From positions 1,364,001 through 1,428,000 of the forward strand of contig NC_085885.1 of assembly GCF_035222275.1 (NCBI RefSeq): a stretch of 64,000 nucleotides of DNA, in the 5' to 3' direction. The position numbers and the translations under genes were made by a program. The notes under the pieces are model-generated. The model was not told where the DNA came from. It did no database searches and saw only the letters and a list, made by a program, of their open reading frames with translations. The DNA comes from Podospora bellae-mahoneyi. Taxonomy: Eukaryota; Ascomycota; Sordariomycetes; Sordariales; Podosporaceae. This document shows positions 59,675 through 64,000 of this stretch, piece by piece. Within the stretch, counting starts at the first letter, position 1. The number at the start of each line of letters is the position of its first letter.

Positions 59675-61721
59675 ATGTTGCTCTTGGCAAGTTGTTGTAG
59701 GCAATAGAGGAGGAAGGTGATGTAATAATCTGAAACTTGACCCGGACTTTCTCCTCGAAGACCAACAGTTGGAAGCTCTTTCCAACGGCCAATGATGACG
59801 TGAGGTGAGAATGGCAAACCTGAGAGACCGGTGCTGGAAGGCGTATCTCACCATTGGAGGTCAAACTTTTTTTTTGTTTTATTTTTTCTTTTTTTTACAC
59901 GAGAGGGCAGATTTTCAGAACTCAACCAACCAAACATTTCTAGCATCAACTCGCCTCTTCTGCATGCACTTGCTTGAACATTATTTCGTTCTTGATCGTC
60001 ACTTTACCCACAGACACTGTAGGTTATCATCTCATGGCTCTAGATGGCATAACAAAACAAACGGACTAACCAACCAATCAATCGTGCTATAGGAAGTCCA
60101 GGAGAAAATTACCAGAATGTCCAAACCCGACTTATAATCCCTACGCCAAAGGAGGGAAGAAGCTTTCAACGCCGCCCGTCGCCGGGACTTCTAGAACAGC
60201 CGCTTTTACATGATAACCGAGGACGCCTTCGAGAAGATGGTGAAGGACATGCAGTCATCTTCGACTCACATCGATTTGGCTGCCCTCTTTTGCCTGGGTC
60301 CCGTGTCACGGGATTTCCGATACACGGTTCTCGATGTTGTAGACATTGGCGGTTTTGACGCCTCGTGGTTGGAGGGAGTTCAAATGGTGCAAGAGAAAAT
60401 ACCGCAACGTACTACACAACGAAGAGAATGATACGGATTTTGCTACTGAAAGGTAAGTTCTTTGCCAAGAAATACCCGAACATGCAGGCCTTGGGCGGAG
60501 GGGAGGTTTTGAGACAAGGAAGAGCTTTGGGAGAGGGGAAGGCAAAACATGATGTGGGCTCCGTTCTTTCAGAAGCGGGCTCCCTCCTTTTAGCAGTGGG
60601 CTCCCTCCTTTTCGAAATGGGCTCTCTCCTTTTAGAAGCGGGCGCCCACCTTGTAGCCTTGTTTTACATTTTGCCTTTTCTTTGTTTTTTCCTACCTTTT
60701 ACTCAAAGAGGAGAGAGGGAGGCACAACATGAGCTTGAACAAGAAGGGGGAGAGAGGGAGGCAGGGGATCGTGGAAAGTAAGAGTGTCATCCTACCTTGA
60801 CCTCAACATCGGCTCAATGTGCCCGGAGCCAGGCCTGCCCCTACACGACAATGTGCAGGGTGCAGAGCGATACATGTATTTCTGATCAGCGAGAAAGGAC
60901 ATCAATTCCAAGTTTGCTTAGTTATGATACACTCACCTCGAAAGATAAGCATTAAGCCCTGGAAAATAGTTAACAGGCCTTTAAAGAGAATTGGCAGGTG
61001 TTAAAGATAGCCAAAAAGCATTGAAAGATGTTTAAAAGGTCTACTGACTTTCTTTTAAAGTACGTTTTACGATATGATAAGTGTTGACTTATGTTATGTG
61101 GTCCGTTGGCATGAGTTCAATTACCAGGCAATATATCATCAAAATTGAGGAGAAAAAGGCGCTGTATTTGTTCAGAAGAGGAATCACCCTCCAAAGCTCA
61201 GCAAAGCCTATAAAATGCATCCTCCACCATCCCCACTAATCGCCCCACAGTTGCTATGCCAATTATTTGTGGGCAGGGCCTTTTTCTCCGTTTAAAAACG
61301 TGTAAGTTGATAATAAATACACAATCTCTTGACCTGCAATGCCCATTCCTTTTTTTGGGTGGAGGAGTAACACTTTAGTGTTCAAAGATGGTGAAAAGAG
61401 ATATGAATTTCAAGGTGGTTCAACACATATAAGCGTAACAACAGGAGTATGGAAGCGGAATGTCACGGTTTTGGGAGACAGTGGGGCACACTGGACCAAT
61501 CCGGACTGGACCAATCAGGGCTGGACTGGGCGATCGAGCGGGGCTCATGGTCCAGTTGGACGGAATGAACCAATAAGATGGGGCCCGGGGACCGCGGCGG
61601 GGCTCACGGTCCACGGTCCAGTATCGGCCAATCATGAGTGGACCGAGGACCGTCTGTAAGTCACGGTCCCAAGGTCTATGTATACGGAGGAACTGGCTGG
61701 TGTAGATAGACATTTCCGCAG
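59675..61721. other. Gene-poor, partly decayed region
   Basis: Possible gene fragments lie at about 60210-60460 (an open frame with IDLAALFCLGPVSRDFRYTV), but the frame cannot be followed far and no family is recognised. A 21-base tandem repeat follows. After 60900 the sequence is AT-rich and repeat-like, apart from a GC-rich patch with many GGACC/GGTCC words at 61490-61670. Confidence 0.45.
60556..60639. repeat. 21-base tandem repeat, four copies
   Basis: Units begin GGGCTCC and are 21 bases long (60556, 60577, 60598, 60619), followed by a partial fifth. They would encode a GSLL-type heptad if translated. Confidence 0.75.
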
Positions 61722-62146
61722 TATGCAATTTAAATTATAATCGTTAGTATCTAGACTGTTGTGATTAAGACAAGCTATTTTGTTATATACTGTTTAGCTG
61801 TACCGAACCAGGATTGTTCAGAAGTGCCTTTAACTAGTATCCCTTTCAGAAGGTTCTGGATAGGGGTTCGTTATATATAGCTAAACAGTGTATAATAATA
61901 GCTTGTCCTAATTCCAATAGTTAAGATACTAACTATTATAATTTATATTTTATATTGCGGAACTATTCATCTACTCTATTGTTACAGTTAAGTGTGACGA
62001 ACCTCTATCCAGAACCTTCTGAAAAGGATACTAGTTAAAGACACTTCTGAACAATCCTGGTTCGGTACAGCTAAATAGTATATAACAAAATAGCTTTTCT
62101 TAATCATAACAGTCTAGATACTAACGATTATAATTTAAATTGCATA
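61722..62146. repeat. Foldback element with arms of about 150 bp
   Basis: The arms 61722-61872 and 61998-62146 are inverted copies, matching almost base for base. Of about six differences, five are C/T or G/A. The middle holds a further, more diverged inverted copy (about 61880-61990) that also includes sequence found just left of the left arm (near 61695-61721). The element has no coding capacity. It could be a MITE-like foldback or a rearranged transposon end. Confidence 0.78.
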
Positions 62147-62148
62147 AT

Positions 62149-62202
62149 AGCCGAGCTAGTACTTAAGTAGGTAACCACTAGAAAAGTCTCGATATTGTAT
62201 GT
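62149..62202 (+). pseudogene. 5S rRNA fragment, 3' half, decayed
   Basis: AGCCGAGCTAGTACTTAAG and the following bases match the 3' half of the window's 5S genes, with many C-to-T and G-to-A changes. It ends in TTGTATGT and a T-run. It abuts the foldback element. Confidence 0.75.
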
Positions 62203-62353
62203 TTTTGGTGGATTTTTCTTTTTTTTGTCTTATAGAAAGTAGTCCGAGCTTGGAGATATTTTTTTTTGGCTTTGAGACAGGGAAATAGTGGTGCTGTGGT
62301 TGGAAATTGTGCGGTTTGGTGGGTGTCCCGACAGATAAGCATTTAAGGCAGAT

Positions 62354-62387
62354 CTTATCTAGGGGAGAGCGGACGGGATCCCGAGTT
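62354..62387 (-). pseudogene. 5S rRNA fragment, part of the 5' half
   Basis: On the minus strand CTCGGGATCCCGTCCGCTCT followed by CCCCTAGATAAG matches the intact 5S genes exactly. It is in the opposite direction to the other fragment 150 bp away, and less decayed. Confidence 0.78.
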
Positions 62388-62474
62388 CTACACCACTTCA
62401 GTTACGCCAAAAGCAGAAACTAGGGATCAGGAAAAAGTCGTCGTCTTGACATACCTGTGCTGCTATTACGTTCC

Positions 62475-64000
62475 TTAAACAATATCCACGACCCTCATCG
62501 CCGCATGCCTCATCATCTCCCCAGGCGCCTGCTCCTCCTGGTCAAACGAAGGTCGATTTGCAAAGTTGACGATCCCCACACGGCGGTACGCATCATGAGG
62601 GGGTGACCATTTGAGAACCAGCCATGGGAATCGGTAATTGTAATATTGATCCGGGTGCTCTGGGTCGTCCCATGGAGAGTCAGGGTTGACGTTTACGTTG
62701 TCCTTGAACCCCTTTTTGGTGATGTAGATTCTAGGCAGGAGACTTCGTCCGAGGCAGCTAAGGAGTCGGCTGACAGAGGGGCGTTGTGCCAGTGGGGGAT
62801 GTCGGGCGTTATGAGATATTGTTTGTTGCAGAGGGAGATGTATGCTTTGAGGGAGCTGCTGGGGTTCTCTTCTACGGGAGGGCCGAGGACGATTTTTGCT
62901 TCGACGCAGGGGCCGGAGAGGGTCAGCCGGGCATATGAGACTGGGCCGGTGGGATCGGGGCTGGAGAGCTCGGCTTTGTAGTTTAGGGCTGTGAGACGGG
63001 TGCTGACGCGGGGAGTGTTCATGATGTCGTCGAATACGCAGGGTTGGTTGATGGAACACCAGGACCAGGAAGGAGAACCAGGGATTCGGGCCGCTTCCTT
63101 GACGCGTAATGCCTTGGGGTTGGCATCGCGAGTTCAGGCTAGTTGATGGTGGATTTCCGTAGACCAGATGCCCGCGTAGTAATACCCTATGTTGAGAGGC
63201 TGGAATTTCTGAGCGATACCAGAAAGAGCAATGAGACGGTCGGTATATTTTGTGAAGACTCTCCGGGAGTAGCTCTGCACGAGGCTGAGCCACAGATCGA
63301 TGATAGGGAAACAAGAGGAGTTGTTTTTGTTGAACTGTGTAGGATCGGAGAGGTGTCCCATTTGACGCTTGTAGCTAACGATGGCGTTGCCTCCGTGGTG
63401 ACGATGAAGGCTTGTCGGGTTACACTCGCATGTGATCGTATTCCGGCACTCCCCGATCAACTCATCATAGGCGCAATAGAGGATTCGTTGCGAGAGAAGA
63501 CGCTCTTGATAGATCCAACCCCGTGTCATAGCGGGATAGTTGTCCATTTCAATCTCGGTGTCGACGGAGTAGGAGAAAAGCTTGCTGTGGGTGTCAAAGC
63601 AGGGACGACGAGCGTAGCAGGTATGCTGCGCCTTCGCCGAGTGCAGTTCGTGAACGGGATTATTTCGGGCTAGGAAGCAACCAGTAGCAACATCGGGGGC
63701 AGACGTGGCAGAGAGCGTGAACAAGGCGTTCTCGTAGACGTTTTTCATCTGAGCTGCCTCCTTCTCCCAATCTCAACCATCATCCTGGATGATGCAGAGG
63801 GCATCAATCCATATATACGATAGGCCCAGGTGTTGTACAAATTCGATCGCCTCGTGCAGGGTCTTGGGTATATCTTCCCACGGAATACCCTCAAACCTGT
63901 TTGGCAATGTTGCTTTGGTCGTTGTAAGGGACTGGGCCAACCCCCAACAATAGCTCAAAGCAAAGTAGTCAGTGTCTTTCATATCCTCCGTGGTCTCAAC
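62475..64000 (-). pseudogene. HET-domain gene, broken, 5' end outside the window
   Basis: This is a heterokaryon-incompatibility (HET) gene. The family triggers growth arrest or cell death after fusion of unlike strains. Read from the right edge, the domain shows YFALSYCWG, KTLHEAIEFVQHLGLSYIWI, DALCIIQDD, DWEKEAAQMKNVYENALFTL, then RGWIYQERLLSQRILYC, TKYTDRLIALSGIAQKF and WSWCSINQPCVF. Two in-frame TGA codons interrupt this frame (63773-63775 and 63134-63136), and the tail (YITKKGFKDN to VVDIV, stop at 62475) is in another frame. Both TGAs sit where CGA, CAA or TGG would be likely, which fits C-to-T/G-to-A change. The gene beyond the right edge was not seen. Confidence 0.85.

Noticed and set aside
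1-64000. CRISPR arrays, bacterial operons or ribosome binding sites
   Set aside because: The sequence is nuclear fungal DNA with spliceosomal introns, and no such repeats were seen.

Overview
The window looks like nuclear DNA of a filamentous ascomycete, most likely a sordariomycete and possibly a member of the Sordariales. The evidence is short GT-AG introns (about 45-80 bp) in most genes, a Pezizomycotina gene set (FlbA-type RGS protein, DUF7053 protein, HET-domain gene, a fungal hamartin), dispersed single 5S rRNA genes of the Neurospora type, and C-to-T/G-to-A decay in repeats that resembles repeat-induced point mutation (RIP). All exon joins below were worked out by hand from reading frame, splice signals and recalled family sequence; no search was run.

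Layout. 0-6 kb: the 3' part of ENP1/bystin (ribosome biogenesis), an unnamed Ser/Pro/Arg-rich protein with an in-frame TAG, and CDC73 of the Paf1 transcription complex. 7.5-14.8 kb: an accessory island with five tandem, same-strand copies (minus) of one small secreted protein family. Four copies are broken and one (14198-14767) reads whole, with a GC-AG first intron. A 5S rRNA gene lies inside the array. 16-26 kb: ORC4 with an N-terminal AT-hook and PHD finger, a DUF7053 protein, a small secreted/GPI-type protein and an FlbA-like DEP-RGS protein. 26.1-33.3 kb: about 7 kb with no supportable gene, upstream of flbA. 33-38 kb: two small unnamed proteins, a second 5S gene and a salicylate-hydroxylase-like FAD monooxygenase. 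40-51.6 kb: a CSC1/OSCA-type channel, a SigF/NTF2-like membrane protein, a single-pass membrane protein and TSC1 (hamartin). 52-59.7 kb: a compact block holding a DJ-1/PfpI protein, mitochondrial uL23, an MT-A70 methyltransferase, a LEU5-type mitochondrial carrier and a hotdog thioesterase. 59.7-64 kb: a decayed region with a foldback repeat, two 5S fragments in opposite orientation and the 3' part of a broken HET gene that runs off the right edge.

Most of the window is ordinary core genome (growth control, DNA replication, transcription, mitochondria) with no operon logic; neighbours are often divergent or convergent pairs. The unusual parts are the secreted-protein array, where upstream DNA is duplicated along with the coding units, and the right end, where repeats, 5S fragments and a dead HET gene lie together.
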